Shown here: one piece after another, positions 1 through 8,999 of the stretch
How positions within the stretch are numbered: the first letter of the stretch is position 1
How the letters are laid out: each line of letters opens with the position of its first letter
NCBI RefSeq assembly: GCF_006265115.1
Contig: NZ_SMDR01000001.1
Span: 496,001-560,000 of the forward strand
Length of the DNA: 64,000 nt
DNA from: Arenimonas terrae
GTDB lineage: Bacteria; Pseudomonadota; Gammaproteobacteria; Xanthomonadales; Xanthomonadaceae
Direction of reading: 5' to 3'
Made by a program: the position numbers and the translations under genes
Notes under the pieces: generated by a model
The model's input: the letters and a program-made list of their open reading frames with translations, nothing else
Databases searched by the model: none
Told to the model about the DNA's origin: nothing

Positions 1-37
1 CACGCCGCCCGCCGCGGAGGGGACGCGTCAGCCATGA
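1..37 (+). CDS. 3' end of an upstream gene, probably PilF/PilW TPR lipoprotein (partial)
   Basis: Bases 2-37 read as an open frame ending TPPAAEGTRQP-stop, and the TGA overlaps the ATG of rodZ (ATGA), the usual sign of translational coupling. Only twelve codons are visible, so the product cannot be read from sequence. In many gammaproteobacteria the gene before rodZ is pilF (type IV pilus assembly lipoprotein); that identity is inferred from synteny alone. Confidence 0.4.
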   Translation, partial: TPPAAEGTRQP

Positions 38-894
38 GCAGTGAAGGTACGCAGGAGGTCCTGTTCCAGGACCCGATCGGTATTCGCCTGCGGCAGGGCC
101 GCGAAAAGGCGGGTCTCAGCCTCGAGCAGGCCGGCCAGCAGCTGAAGCTGCCGGTCGCCATCGTCGAAGCCATGGAGCGCGACGACTGGCAGCGGCTGGG
201 CGCGCCGATCTACGTGCGCAGCTACCTCGGCAGCTACCTGCGCCTGGTCGGGCTGCCGGCGGCGCTGGCCGAGCAGGTCGCGCAGGACAAGCCGACGCCG
301 CAGTTGGTCAGCCTGGGCGGCAGCTCGCGGGTGCGCCATGCGCTCAACCATTCGATGCGCAACGTCGTCTATCTGGTCATGACCGCGGTGCTGGTGCTGC
401 CGGTGGTCCTGGTCGTGCGTCATTACCAGTCGGCGCGGCCGGCCGAAGAACTCACGCTCGAGCCGCAGGCGACCCTGGTTACGGCAGCTCCACTCGCCGC
501 CGAACCGTCGCCGCCGTCCGTGACCGACGTGCCGGCGCTGGCAGCCACCGCCGAGTCCGCGACGACCGAGGCGGCCGGTCCGGCGCCCGTGATGGCGTCG
601 ATGGCTCCCTTCCAGAAGTCCGAAGCCTCGAGCGACCTGCTGCTGCGCTTCTCCGGCGAGAGCTGGGTGGACGTGGTCGATGCCCGCGGCCTGCGGGTCG
701 AACGCGGCCTGGTCGCGGCGGGTAGCGAGCGCCGTTACGCCCCGGGTCAGGTTGCACGCATCACGCTCGGCAACGCCGAAGCGGTGCAGGTGAGTTTTGC
801 CGGTGCGGCGGTCGATCTGACGCCTTACCGCGCCGCGAACGTCGCCCGCTTTGCGGTATCCTCTAGCGGCGAACCCGCTCCCGCCGGCAACTGA
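34..894 (+). CDS. rodZ: Cytoskeleton protein RodZ (HTH + DUF4115)
   Basis: RodZ is an inner-membrane protein that links MreB filaments to the wall elongation machinery. The 286-residue product has an N-terminal Cro/RodZ-type helix-turn-helix (about residues 15-85, with the IRLRQGREKAGLSLEQ start typical of the family), one membrane helix near residues 108-130 (VVYLVMTAVLVLPVVLVV), an Ala/Pro/Thr-rich periplasmic linker, and a C-terminal beta-rich DUF4115 domain (about 195-270; SWVDVVDARG). A GGAGGGG stretch precedes the ATG. It overlaps the preceding frame by ATGA and is followed after about 70 bases by the YfgM-like gene. The rodZ-yfgM-bamB-der order matches the gammaproteobacterial arrangement except that ispG and hisS are absent here. 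Confidence 0.9.
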   Translation: MSSEGTQEVLFQDPIGIRLRQGREKAGLSLEQAGQQLKLPVAIVEAMERDDWQRLGAPIYVRSYLGSYLRLVGLPAALAEQVAQDKPTPQLVSLGGSSRVRHALNHSMRNVVYLVMTAVLVLPVVLVVRHYQSARPAEELTLEPQATLVTAAPLAAEPSPPSVTDVPALAATAESATTEAAGPAPVMASMAPFQKSEASSDLLLRFSGESWVDVVDARGLRVERGLVAAGSERRYAPGQVARITLGNAEAVQVSFAGAAVDLTPYRAANVARFAVSSSGEPAPAGN

Positions 895-965
895 TCCGGC
901 GGCACCGCGCGCCACATAGCCACCTCCACCCGCCTGCGCCCCGCGCGGGCCCGAAGAAGCATCGA

Positions 966-1616
966 ATGGACCAGATCGACGAATACGAACAGGGCGAACG
1001 CGTCCGCACCTGGCTGCGCAACAACGGCTCCTCGCTGATCGGCGGCGTCGCCCTCGGCCTGGCCTGCCTGGCTGGCTGGCAGTGGTGGCAGAGCCAGCAG
1101 GACCAGAAGCTGGTGGTCGCGGCCAGCGAATACGCCGCGTTCAACAAGGCCGTCGAGGCCAGGCAGGACGACAAGGTCGCCGCCCACGCGGCGGCCCTGC
1201 GGCAGAACCATCCGGACACGCCGTACCCGGCCCTGGCCGCGCTGCGCCAGGCCGATGCGCTGCACGCGCAGGGTAAGGACGAAGAAGCGGTGAAGGTTCT
1301 GGATGCGGTCGCGGGCGAGCACCTCGACCCGGCCCTGGTCGAGCTGGCGCGCCTGCGCGCCGCCCGGCTGCAGGTCGCGGCCGGCAAGGCCGAAGACGCC
1401 ATCAAGCGCCTCGACACCTTGGACGAGCCGGCCTTCGCCGCCGTCGCCGCCGAAATCCGCGGCGATGCCGAGATGGCCCTGGGCCGTCGCGACGCCGCCC
1501 GTGCCGCCTATGAAAAAGCGCTGGCCTCGCTCGACGTTGGTTCGCCCACGCGATCCATGGTCGAGATGAAACTCACCGACGCGGGCGGCTCGCCGACCGC
1601 TCAGCCGGAGATCTGA
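966..1616 (+). CDS. YfgM-like TPR membrane protein (UPF0070)
   Basis: The 216-residue product has a short cytoplasmic N-terminus (MDQIDEYEQGERVRTWLRNN), one membrane anchor at about residues 20-42 and an alpha-helical, TPR-like periplasmic domain. This matches YfgM (UPF0070), an ancillary SecYEG/PpiD-associated protein in E. coli. Its place directly before bamB (4-base gap) is the conserved one. The length agrees with the family. The exact molecular role in this organism is not visible from sequence. Confidence 0.85.
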   Translation: MDQIDEYEQGERVRTWLRNNGSSLIGGVALGLACLAGWQWWQSQQDQKLVVAASEYAAFNKAVEARQDDKVAAHAAALRQNHPDTPYPALAALRQADALHAQGKDEEAVKVLDAVAGEHLDPALVELARLRAARLQVAAGKAEDAIKRLDTLDEPAFAAVAAEIRGDAEMALGRRDAARAAYEKALASLDVGSPTRSMVEMKLTDAGGSPTAQPEI

Positions 1617-1620
1617 CCGC

Positions 1621-2841
1621 ATGTCGTTCCGCATCGTGCTACTCGCCCTGATCCTGGTCTTCGCCACCGGCTGCAGCACCATCAAGGGCTGGTTCGGCGA
1701 CAGCAAGGGCAAGGCCCTGGAACCGGCCGAACTCACCGATATCGCCAGCCCGATCGCCGTGGACCGCGCCTGGAGCCTCAACCTGGGCGACGGCCGCGAG
1801 AAGCTGGGTCTGCGCCAGAAGGTCGCGGTCGAGGGCGAACGCCTGTACGTGTCCAACGACGATGGCCAGGTGCTGGCCATCAACGCCGGCACCGGCGATG
1901 TGATCTGGGACTCCCAGGCCGTGAAGACCGGCAAGACCGGCAACCGCCTGCTGTTCTGGCGCCGCAAGACGATCGAGGCCGGCCTCAGCGGAGGTCCCGG
2001 TGTCGGCAACGGTCTGGTCGTGGTCGGCGGACGCAATGGCGAAGTGATCGCGTTCGACGCCGAGACCGGCGCCGAGCGCTGGAAGGCCGCGTCCACCTCG
2101 GAAGTCATCGCCACGCCGCTGGTCGCCGGTGGCCTGGTCGTAGTGCGCAGCAACGACGGCCGCACCTTCGGCTTCGACGCCGCCGACGGCACCCGCAAGT
2201 GGGTGTTCGACCGCGGCCTGCCGAACCTCAGCGTGCGCGGCAACGGCACGCCCGTCGCTGGCGGTGAGCTGGTCTACCTGGGTTACGACGACGGCAGCGT
2301 GATCGCACTGCGCCTGGCCGACGGCCTGCTGGCCTGGGAACAGCTGGTGGCCGAGCCCGATGGCCGCAACGACCTCGAGCGCATGGCCGACGTCGACGGC
2401 GAGCTGCAGCTGGGCTTGTCCGAACTCTACGCCACGAGCTTCCGCGGCCAGACTGTCGCGATTTCGACCACCAACGGCGAGCCGATGTGGAACCGCGACA
2501 TCGGCGGCTACGGCGGTCTTGCGCTGCTGGCCGACCGCGTGGTGCTGGCCGACCCGGCCGGCACCGTCTGGGCGCTGGACCGCAACACCGGCAGCGCGCT
2601 GTGGAAGCAGGAAGCGCTGGCCCGCCGCTGGCTGACCTCGCCGGCCGTCCAGGGCAACTACATCGTGGTGGGCGACATCGAGGGTTACCTGCACTGGATC
2701 CGCGCGGACGACGGCGTGATCGTCGGCCGCGACCGGATCGAGAACTCGGCCATCCTCGGCACCCCGCAGGTTTCGGCGTCCGGCACGCTCTTCGCGATCA
2801 CCGCGGAAGGCAAGCTGGCGGCCTACCCGCAGCCGCAGTAA
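1621..2841 (+). CDS. bamB: Outer membrane assembly lipoprotein BamB
   Basis: BamB is the beta-propeller lipoprotein of the BAM complex that folds outer-membrane beta-barrels. The 406-residue protein starts with a lipoprotein signal ending ATGC (Cys18) and continues with PQQ-type propeller blades; repeated signatures such as AINAGTGDVIWD, AFDAETGAERWK, ALDRNTGSALWK mark successive blades. It follows yfgM by 4 bases and precedes der by about 130 bases containing two hairpins. Length and propeller organisation fit the family. Confidence 0.93.
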   Translation: MSFRIVLLALILVFATGCSTIKGWFGDSKGKALEPAELTDIASPIAVDRAWSLNLGDGREKLGLRQKVAVEGERLYVSNDDGQVLAINAGTGDVIWDSQAVKTGKTGNRLLFWRRKTIEAGLSGGPGVGNGLVVVGGRNGEVIAFDAETGAERWKAASTSEVIATPLVAGGLVVVRSNDGRTFGFDAADGTRKWVFDRGLPNLSVRGNGTPVAGGELVYLGYDDGSVIALRLADGLLAWEQLVAEPDGRNDLERMADVDGELQLGLSELYATSFRGQTVAISTTNGEPMWNRDIGGYGGLALLADRVVLADPAGTVWALDRNTGSALWKQEALARRWLTSPAVQGNYIVVGDIEGYLHWIRADDGVIVGRDRIENSAILGTPQVSASGTLFAITAEGKLAAYPQPQ

Positions 2842-2874
2842 CCGCAGCCGCGGCCCGGAAGGGCCCGGCTGATC

Positions 2875-2926
2875 GCGGTGCGCCCCGGGGCGCACCGCAG
2901 CATCGCCCGGCCCATGCCGGGCGTTT
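2875..2926 (+). terminator. Tandem hairpins after bamB, second terminator-like
   Basis: Two GC-rich inverted repeats lie in the bamB-der gap. The first is a perfect 10-bp stem (2875-2884 with 2889-2898, loop CCGG). The second is an 8-bp stem CGCCCGGC/GCCGGGCG (2904-2911 with 2916-2923, loop CCAT) followed by TTT. The second looks like a weak intrinsic terminator, or an mRNA-stabilising structure separating bamB from der. The U-tract is short, so partial read-through is likely. Confidence 0.5.
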
Positions 2927-2972
2927 CGCGCTTCGGCGCGGACGATTTTGAGCGTTCCAGGAGAGATCCACC

Positions 2973-4370
2973 GTGTTGCCACTGGTTGCACTCGTGGGCC
3001 GGCCGAATGTCGGCAAGTCGACCATCTTCAATGCGCTGACGCGCAGCCGCGACGCCCTCGTGCACGACGAGCCCGGCGTGACGCGCGATCGCCACTACGG
3101 CTTCTGCCGCCTGGTGGAAGACCGGCCGTTCGGCCTGTGCGACACCGGCGGCCTTTCCGGTGAAGAGGAAGGCCTGGCCGGCGCAACCGCCCGCCAGGCG
3201 CGCGCCGCGGTCGAAGAGGCCGACCTCGTGTTGTTCGTGGTGGACGGCCGCGAAGGTCCGTCGGGCCTGGACCAGAACATCCTTGCGTTCCTGCGCAAGT
3301 CCGGCACGCGCTTCTTCTTGGTGGTCAACAAGACCGACGGCATCGACGTACAGGCCGCGGTGGCGGAGTTCGCGCGCTTCGGCGTCGAGCGCGTCATCCC
3401 GGTGGCGGCCGCGCACCAGCGCGGCATCCCGGAACTGCTCGAGGAAATCATTCCGGAGCTGCCGGAAGACGGCGACGCCGCCGTGCTTTCCGAAGATCCG
3501 GGCCGCATCCGCGTCGCCTTCATCGGCCGTCCCAACGTCGGCAAGTCCACGCTGGTGAACCGCCTGCTGGGCGAGGAGCGCATGATCGCCTCCGACGTGC
3601 CGGGCACCACCCGCGATTCGATCGCGGTGGACCTGACCCGCGACGGCCGTGATTACCGCCTGATCGACACCGCCGGCCTGCGCCGCCGCGCCAAGGTCGA
3701 GGAAGCGGTGGAGAAGTTCAGCGCCTTCAAGACGCTGCAGGCGATCGAGACCTGCCAGGTGGCCGTGGTGCTGCTGGATGCGGGCGAGGGCGTGACCGAA
3801 CAGGACGCCACGGTGCTGGGCCTGGTGCTCAACGCCGGCCGCGCCCTCGTGGTGGCCGTCAACAAGTGGGACGGCCAGGACAAGTACACGCGCGACCAGG
3901 CCATGTCGATGCTCGAGCGCAAGCTCTCGTTCTGTGAATGGGCCGAACGCATCACCATTTCCGCCAAGCACGGCACCGGCATGCGCGAACTGTTCAAGGC
4001 CATCCACCGTGCCCATGCCTCGGCCACGCACCAGTTCAGCACCGCCGAGACGACCAAGGCGCTGTCGATCGCCATCGAGAGCTTCCCGCCGCCGGTCGTG
4101 CGCGGGCACGCGGCCAAGATGAAGTTCGCGCATCCTGGCGGCGCCAACCCGCCGACCTTCATCGTGCACGGCAACCGCCTCAAGTCGCTGAGCGAGAGCT
4201 ACCGCCGCTACCTCGAGAACTTCTTCCGCAAGCGCTTCAAGCTGGTCGGCACGCCGATCAAGTTCGTGTTCAAGGAAGGCGAGAACCCGTACGAAGGCAA
4301 GAAAAACGTGCTCACCGAGCGCCAGGTCAAGGCCAAGCGCCGCCTGATGAAGCACGTCAAGGGCAAGTGA
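2973..4370 (+). CDS. der: Ribosome biogenesis GTPase Der (EngA)
   Basis: Der carries two tandem GTPase domains and acts in 50S subunit maturation. In this 465-residue protein the first P-loop is GRPNVGKST at residues 9-17 and the second is GRPNVGKST near residue 185; each domain has a DTxG element (DTGG, DTAG) and an NKxD motif (NKTD, NKWD). The C-terminus is the KH-like domain ending with [20 protein letters not shown]. The start is GTG at 2973 with an AGGAGA ribosome site about 8 bases upstream. The stop overlaps the GTG of mobA (GTGA). Confidence 0.96.
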   Translation: MLPLVALVGRPNVGKSTIFNALTRSRDALVHDEPGVTRDRHYGFCRLVEDRPFGLCDTGGLSGEEEGLAGATARQARAAVEEADLVLFVVDGREGPSGLDQNILAFLRKSGTRFFLVVNKTDGIDVQAAVAEFARFGVERVIPVAAAHQRGIPELLEEIIPELPEDGDAAVLSEDPGRIRVAFIGRPNVGKSTLVNRLLGEERMIASDVPGTTRDSIAVDLTRDGRDYRLIDTAGLRRRAKVEEAVEKFSAFKTLQAIETCQVAVVLLDAGEGVTEQDATVLGLVLNAGRALVVAVNKWDGQDKYTRDQAMSMLERKLSFCEWAERITISAKHGTGMRELFKAIHRAHASATHQFSTAETTKALSIAIESFPPPVVRGHAAKMKFAHPGGANPPTFIVHGNRLKSLSESYRRYLENFFRKRFKLVGTPIKFVFKEGENPYEGKKNVLTERQVKAKRRLMKHVKGK

Positions 4371-4942
4371 TCCCCCGCGACGCGATCACGCTGGGCATCC
4401 TCGCCGGCGGTCGCGGCCAGCGCCTCGGCGGGCGCGACAAGGCCTGGGTGCGTCATCGGCAGCGCTGCCTGATCGAGAACGTGCTGATGGCGATGCCCGG
4501 CGAGTTCGCCGAGCGCCTGGTCAGCACGCGAGCGCCGGACCCGCGCTTCGAATCGCTGGGTCTGCGGCCGGTGTTCGACCGCCGCGATGATTTTGCCGGG
4601 CCACTGGCCGGTCTTGAGGCGCTGGCCGGTGAATGCCGCAGTCCGTGGCTGCTGAGCGTGCCCGTCGATCTCGACGGTCTGCCGGACGACCTGCTCGACC
4701 ACCTGCTCGGCGCCGCGGCGGCGGACGGCATCGTCGTGCACGACGCCGGCGGCCTGCAGCCGCTGCTGGGCCTGTGGCGCACCGAAGCGCTTGCGGCCAG
4801 CGCCACGGCCATGCTCGACGCCGGGGAATCGGCGGCACGTCGTCTGGTCGCCCAACTGCAGGTGGCGCGCCTGGACCTGGCGCCGCTGCGCCTGGGCAAT
4901 CTCAACTCCCCCCGCGATTTTCCTGAAGGGTACGCACCGTGA
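4367..4942 (+). CDS. mobA: Molybdenum cofactor guanylyltransferase MobA
   Basis: MobA transfers GMP from GTP to molybdopterin to form the guanine dinucleotide cofactor. From a GTG start at 4367, overlapping the der stop as GTGA, the frame encodes 191 residues. The nucleotidyltransferase signature [17 protein letters not shown] lies near residues 10-26, and a [13 protein letters not shown] element follows, both typical of MobA. The frame is open further upstream, but that part is a shadow of der. The gene overlaps moeA by GTGA, so mobA-moeA are translationally coupled. Confidence 0.88.
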   Translation: MIPRDAITLGILAGGRGQRLGGRDKAWVRHRQRCLIENVLMAMPGEFAERLVSTRAPDPRFESLGLRPVFDRRDDFAGPLAGLEALAGECRSPWLLSVPVDLDGLPDDLLDHLLGAAAADGIVVHDAGGLQPLLGLWRTEALAASATAMLDAGESAARRLVAQLQVARLDLAPLRLGNLNSPRDFPEGYAP

Positions 4943-6168
4943 GCCAGGACGTTCCGACCCGCATCGGTTTTGACGAGGCGCTGGCCCTGATCCACGCGTT
5001 TGCGCCGCGGCTGTCGAACGAGCGCGTGCCGCTGTCGCGTGCGCGCGGCGGCGTGCTTGCCGGCGACCTGGTCGCAGAGCTGGCGCTGCCGGGTTTCGAC
5101 AATTCCGCGATGGACGGTTTTGCGGTGCGCGCAGACGAGGCCAACGCCGCGACGGAAACCGGCCTGGCGCTCGCCGGCGAGCAATTCGCCGGCGCCAGCC
5201 TCGGGCTGCAGCTCGGGGCAGGGCAGTGCAGCCGCATCACCACCGGCGCGCCGATGCCCGCCGGTGCCGATGCCGTGCTGATCAAGGAAGAGGCGAGGCT
5301 GCACGACGGCCGCGTGTTTCCGGGCGCGCCGCTGCGCCGCGGCGCCAACGTGCGCTGCGCCGGTGAAGACGTGGCGATCGGCGACACGGTGCTGCGCGCC
5401 GGCCAGGTGCTCACGCCCGCGCGCCTGAGCCTGGCCGCCGCCTTGGGCCAGGCCGAAATCGAGATCGTCCGCCGGCCGACCGTCGCCGTATTCACCACCG
5501 GCGACGAGCTGCGCCCGCCTGGCCAGCCGCTGGCGCCGGGCGAGATCCACGACAGCAACCGCGTTCTGCTGCAGACCCTGCTGATGGCCGAAGGCCTGGA
5601 GCCGGTGGCCTGGCCGGTGCTGCCCGACGATCCGGTGCGCATGGCCGCGGCCCTGCGCGATGCGGCCTTTTCCTTCGACCTGGTCATCACCTGCGGCGGC
5701 GTGTCGGCCGGAGAAAAGGACCACCTGCCGCAGCTGCTGCGCGAGCAGGGTCAGGTGCATTTCTGGAAAGTGCGCATGAAGCCGGGCATGCCCGTGCTGT
5801 TCGGCCGGCTGGACCAGGCCCTGGTGCTGGGCTTGCCGGGCAATCCGGTGTCCGTGCTCGCGACCTTCCTGACCCTGGGGCGCACCCTGCTCGACGCGCT
5901 GCAGGGGCGTGGCGAATCCCGCCCTTCCTGGACCGCGGCGCTGACGACGGCGATCAGCAAGCCGCACGCGCGCCTGGAATTCATGCGCGGCAATCTCACC
6001 TGCGACGCCGGCGGCCAGCTGCAGGTCACGCCGAATCCGGCGGTCGCCTCGCACCGCCTCAGGGCGGCCGCCGACGCCAACGCGCTGATCCAGCTGCCCG
6101 AGGGGGCAGGGGAGTACGCGGTGGGCGACCGGGTGACCGTGCTGCCTTACGCCGCCTACGGCGGCTAG
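4939..6168 (+). CDS. moeA: Molybdopterin molybdenumtransferase MoeA
   Basis: MoeA inserts molybdate into adenylylated molybdopterin. The 409-residue protein has the family hallmarks: LPGFDNSAMDGFAV near residue 50, TTGAPMPAGADAV near residue 105, and the MoCF-biosynthesis domain with FTTGDEL, IHDSNR, TCGGVSAGEKD and GLPGNPVS. The domain IV C-terminus ends near YAAYGG. It starts with GTG inside the mobA stop, and the next gene begins 10 bases after its stop. Confidence 0.95.
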   Translation: MSQDVPTRIGFDEALALIHAFAPRLSNERVPLSRARGGVLAGDLVAELALPGFDNSAMDGFAVRADEANAATETGLALAGEQFAGASLGLQLGAGQCSRITTGAPMPAGADAVLIKEEARLHDGRVFPGAPLRRGANVRCAGEDVAIGDTVLRAGQVLTPARLSLAAALGQAEIEIVRRPTVAVFTTGDELRPPGQPLAPGEIHDSNRVLLQTLLMAEGLEPVAWPVLPDDPVRMAAALRDAAFSFDLVITCGGVSAGEKDHLPQLLREQGQVHFWKVRMKPGMPVLFGRLDQALVLGLPGNPVSVLATFLTLGRTLLDALQGRGESRPSWTAALTTAISKPHARLEFMRGNLTCDAGGQLQVTPNPAVASHRLRAAADANALIQLPEGAGEYAVGDRVTVLPYAAYGG

Positions 6169-6177
6169 ACTTCGCCC

Positions 6178-7314
6178 ATGCGCGACATCGAGGAAATCAC
6201 CCCGGCCCAGGCGCTCGCACGCCAGGCCGCGGGCCGCCTGCTGATCGACGTGCGCGAGCCCGGCGAACACGCACTGGGCCTGCCCGAAGGTGCCCTGGCG
6301 GTACCGCGCGCGGCGCTTGAAGCCGAGCCCGGCCGCTGGGCGGCGGATCCGGCGGCCGAAGTGCTGCTGATCTGCGGCAGCGGAAAGCGTTCGCTGCTGG
6401 CGGCTCAGGCGCTGGCCGCCGCGGGCTACGCGCGGCCGGTTTCCGTGTCCGGCGGCTTCGAGCGCTGGCGTGCGGAAGGGCTGCCGGAAATGCCGGGCGC
6501 CCGCGAGGACGCGGATTTTCTGGAGCGCTATTCCCGCCATCTGCGCCTGCCGCAGGTCGGGCTCGACGGACAGCGGCGACTGGCGGAGGCGAGGGTGCTC
6601 GTTGTCGGCGCCGGTGGCCTGGGATCGCCCGCGGCGTATTACCTGGCCGCGGCGGGCGTGGGTACGCTGGTCCTGGCGGACGACGACGTCGTGGACCGCT
6701 CGAACCTGCAGCGGCAGATCCTGCATACCGAGGCACGCATCGGGGTGGCCAAGGTCGAATCGGCCCGGACCGCGCTGTCTGCGCTCAATCCGAGGCTGGC
6801 GGTCGAGACGGCGCCGGTGCGCGTCACGGCCGACAACGTCGAGGCGCTGGTGCGCGACGTGGACGTGGTGTTGGACGGCGCCGACAACTTCCCGGTGCGT
6901 TATCTGCTTTCGGATGCCTGCGTGCTGCTGGGCAAGCCGCTGGTCTACGGCGCGGTGCACCGGTTCGAGGGCCAGGTCAGCGTGTTCGACGCCGGGCGTC
7001 GCCGCGGCGAGGCACCGTGTTACCGCTGCCTGTTCCCGGAACCGCCGGCGCCAGAGGACGCACCCAACTGCGCCGAGGCCGGCGTGCTGGGTGTGCTGCC
7101 GGGCGTGATCGGGCTGCTCCAGGCCACCGAGGTCCTCAAGCTCATCCTGGGCCTGGGCGATTCGCTGGCGGGCCGGCTGCTGCATTTCGATGCGCTGCGC
7201 ATGCGTTTCCGCGAAACCCGCCTGGCGCCCGACCCTGGCTGCCCGGCCTGCGCGCCCGGCCGTCGCCTCGGCGTCCACGACAGCCTGTCCCCGGCGTGCC
7301 GCGTCACGCCGTAA
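6178..7314 (+). CDS. moeB: Rhodanese-MoeB fusion, molybdopterin-synthase adenylyltransferase
   Basis: The 378-residue product has an N-terminal rhodanese domain (about 1-110; active loop LLICGSGKRS with the sulfur-carrying Cys) joined to a ThiF/MoeB E1-like domain. The second half shows the ATP-binding GAGGLGSPAAYYLAAAG, the NLQRQ motif, two zinc CxxC pairs (CYRC and CPAC) and the catalytic-Cys region PNCAEAGVLG. MoeB adenylates the C-terminus of MoaD. A rhodanese on the same chain could supply sulfur to the adenylated carrier. Known eukaryotic MOCS3/Uba4 proteins carry the rhodanese at the C-terminus; here it is N-terminal. It follows moeA by 9 bases. Confidence 0.9.
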   Translation: MRDIEEITPAQALARQAAGRLLIDVREPGEHALGLPEGALAVPRAALEAEPGRWAADPAAEVLLICGSGKRSLLAAQALAAAGYARPVSVSGGFERWRAEGLPEMPGAREDADFLERYSRHLRLPQVGLDGQRRLAEARVLVVGAGGLGSPAAYYLAAAGVGTLVLADDDVVDRSNLQRQILHTEARIGVAKVESARTALSALNPRLAVETAPVRVTADNVEALVRDVDVVLDGADNFPVRYLLSDACVLLGKPLVYGAVHRFEGQVSVFDAGRRRGEAPCYRCLFPEPPAPEDAPNCAEAGVLGVLPGVIGLLQATEVLKLILGLGDSLAGRLLHFDALRMRFRETRLAPDPGCPACAPGRRLGVHDSLSPACRVTP

Positions 7315-7473
7315 CCAAGGAAAGTTTTTCGCGGACTTGAAAATCCGCCGTCCACGGCCGCGCCCGAACTCGGCTGGGAGCCCGGCGCGAACGCCATGGG
7401 ACGGGTATTTCCAGGGGTGGGCGAAGTGGCACGGTTCCTGTATGTCTTCTGGCAAGCCGGCAAGGAGAACTGC

Positions 7474-7887
7474 ATGAACGTCCGCGACGTGATGACCGCC
7501 GAGGTGTACGTGGTCGAACCCGAGATGAGCCTCCGGGATGCCGCCCGGATGATGCGCGACTGCGACATCGGCAGCTTGCCCATCCAGCGCAACGAGCGGC
7601 TGATCGGCATGGTGACCGACCGCGACCTGGTGATCCGGGGGATCGCCGGCGGCATGGAGTCCTCGGCGACCGTCGAATCGGTGATGTCCGACGGGATCCG
7701 GTACTGCTTCGACGACCAGAGCGTCGAGGAGGTCGCGACGAACATGGCTGAGCTGCAGGTCCGGCGCCTGCCGGTGGTGTCGCGCGAGAAGCGCCTGGTC
7801 GGCTTCGTGTCGCTGGCCAACATCGCCAGCGCGCGCGACCGCCAGGCCACGGACGAGCTGCTCGGCGGCACGGCCGAACCGCACTGA
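7474..7887 (+). CDS. Tandem CBS-domain protein
   Basis: The 137-residue protein is two CBS domains: MNVRDVMTAEVYVVEPEMSL...PIQRNERLIGMVTDRDLVIRG and MSDGIRYCFDDQSVEEVATN...LPVVSREKRLVGFVSLANIA. CBS pairs bind adenosyl ligands. Stand-alone ones of this size are usually regulators with unknown partners. The ATG at 7474 was chosen because AAGGAGA precedes it by about 7 bases; the frame is open further upstream but without CBS homology. The next gene starts 7 bases after the stop. Confidence 0.85.
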   Translation: MNVRDVMTAEVYVVEPEMSLRDAARMMRDCDIGSLPIQRNERLIGMVTDRDLVIRGIAGGMESSATVESVMSDGIRYCFDDQSVEEVATNMAELQVRRLPVVSREKRLVGFVSLANIASARDRQATDELLGGTAEPH

Positions 7888-7894
7888 GCACGCC

Positions 7895-8095
7895 ATGCCG
7901 CGCGGCGACAAGTCCAGCTACACCGGCAAGCAAAAGCGCCAGGCCGAGCACATCGAGCAAAGCTACCGGGACCGGGGCGTCTCCAAGGCCACAGCGGAAC
8001 GGCGGGCCTGGGCGACCGTGAACAAGCTTGATGGCGGCGGCAAGAAGTCCGGCAGTGGCCGCCGGAAGGCCGGCAGCGGTGGCTCCAATGCCTGA
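7895..8095 (+). CDS. Small basic Lys/Gly-rich protein (annotated elsewhere as plasmid-stabilisation-like)
   Basis: The 66-residue protein starts MPRGDKSSYTGKQKRQAEHI and ends in a Lys/Gly/Ser-rich tail (GGGKKSGSGRRKAGSG). Similar short proteins with an MPRGDKSSYT start and RRAWATVNK core are widespread in proteobacteria, often near stress genes and under loose names such as plasmid stabilisation protein. The basic tail suggests nucleic-acid contact, which is inference. It is probably co-transcribed with the CBS gene. No experimental function is known to me. Confidence 0.75.
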   Translation: MPRGDKSSYTGKQKRQAEHIEQSYRDRGVSKATAERRAWATVNKLDGGGKKSGSGRRKAGSGGSNA

Positions 8096-8106
8096 CTTGA
8101 TATGCG

Positions 8107-8122
8107 CATAATGTATATTATG
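8107..8122. promoter_or_regulatory. AT-rich inverted repeat CATAAT-N4-ATTATG
   Basis: The gap between the small basic gene and the SDR gene (8096-8243) contains an isolated AT-rich stretch with 6-bp inverted arms, CATAAT/ATTATG, around GTAT. A TTGACA hexamer reads on the minus strand at 8121-8126, overlapping the right arm. No gene clearly starts from it: both neighbours end here. It could be an operator for a small unannotated transcript or a relic of transfer. Confidence 0.3.
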
Positions 8123-8243
8123 TCAATACAAGAATAGGGCTTGGCGATGAGCCGCGCGGCAGCATCGGTCTGCCTGATCCTTCCCGCTTCCACCCCCGGC
8201 CGCCGCGCCGGGATCGCCGGCGCGGCGGGTTCATCCGGGGATG

Positions 8244-8999
8244 TCAGATCACCTGGCCGCCGGATACTTCAATGCGCTGGCCGGTGACCCAGCGGTTGTC
8301 CGGGCCCAGAAGGCTCGCGATCATCGGGCCGATATCGTCGGGCACGCCGACGCGGCCCAGGGCGATCATGTCGGCGAACTGCTTGTTGAGCTCGGGCATG
8401 TCGCGCACCGCGCCCCCGAGGAAATCGGTTTCGATCGCGCCCGGGGCGACGGTATTGACCGTGATGCCGCGGCTGCCCAGTTCCCGAGCCAGGCACACCG
8501 ACAGGACTTCGACGGCACCCTTCGCCGCCGTGTAGGCCGAAAAGCCCGGGAACGTCACCCGGGTCAGGCCCGAGGAATAGTTGACGATGCGGCCGCCGTC
8601 TGCCAGCAGCGGCAGCAGCGACTGGATCAGGAAGAACACGCCCTTGACGTGCACGTCGAACAGCGCGTCGAACTGGGTTTCGCTGGTGTCGGTGAAGGCG
8701 GCCATTTCGCCGTGCCCGGCGTTGTTGACCAGATGGTCGAAGCTGTCGCGGTTCCAGGTCCGGTGCAGCGCCGCGCGCACCTGGGTGACGAAGGCCGGGA
8801 AGCTGGCCACATTGGCCACGTCCAGCGGCAGCGCCACGGCCTTCCGGCCAAGGGCCTGGATCTGGTCGACGACAGCCTGCGCTTCAGCCGCGCCGGTGCG
8901 GTAGGTCAGGATGACGTCGCCGCCGCGGGCGGCGATGCTGATCGCGGTATTGCGGCCAAGGCCGCGGCTGGCACCGGTGACGAGGGAAATCTTGCTCAT
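8244..8999 (-). CDS. SDR-family NAD(P)-dependent oxidoreductase
   Basis: The 251-residue classical short-chain dehydrogenase has the cofactor motif GASRGLG near residue 10, NNAG in the middle, and the catalytic Ser plus YTAAK pair. The C-terminal end (GSRGITVNTVAPGAIETDF) is typical. The substrate is not predictable. The ATG at 8999 follows an AAAGGA site by 8 bases; the frame upstream (MPVHSAH) looks non-coding. It is divergent from an AraC-type regulator 238 bases away, an arrangement in which the regulator often controls the oxidoreductase. Confidence 0.88.
   Translation of the reverse strand: MSKISLVTGASRGLGRNTAISIAARGGDVILTYRTGAAEAQAVVDQIQALGRKAVALPLDVANVASFPAFVTQVRAALHRTWNRDSFDHLVNNAGHGEMAAFTDTSETQFDALFDVHVKGVFFLIQSLLPLLADGGRIVNYSSGLTRVTFPGFSAYTAAKGAVEVLSVCLARELGSRGITVNTVAPGAIETDFLGGAVRDMPELNKQFADMIALGRVGVPDDIGPMIASLLGPDNRWVTGQRIEVSGGQVI

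Noticed and set aside
825-2249. Long minus-strand open frames opposite yfgM, bamB and der
   Set aside because: They mirror well-supported plus-strand genes, are rich in Arg/Pro/Ala without domain motifs, and arise from GC-rich codon use.
4453-7911. 1152-codon minus-strand open frame opposite moeA, moeB and the CBS gene
   Set aside because: Low-complexity His/Arg/Gln-rich composition and full overlap with known molybdenum-cofactor genes; a shadow frame.
8148-8290. Short plus-strand frame starting ATGAGCCGCGCGGCAG after the AT-rich repeat
   Set aside because: About 45 codons, runs into the SDR gene's 3' end, no clear ribosome site or recognisable content.
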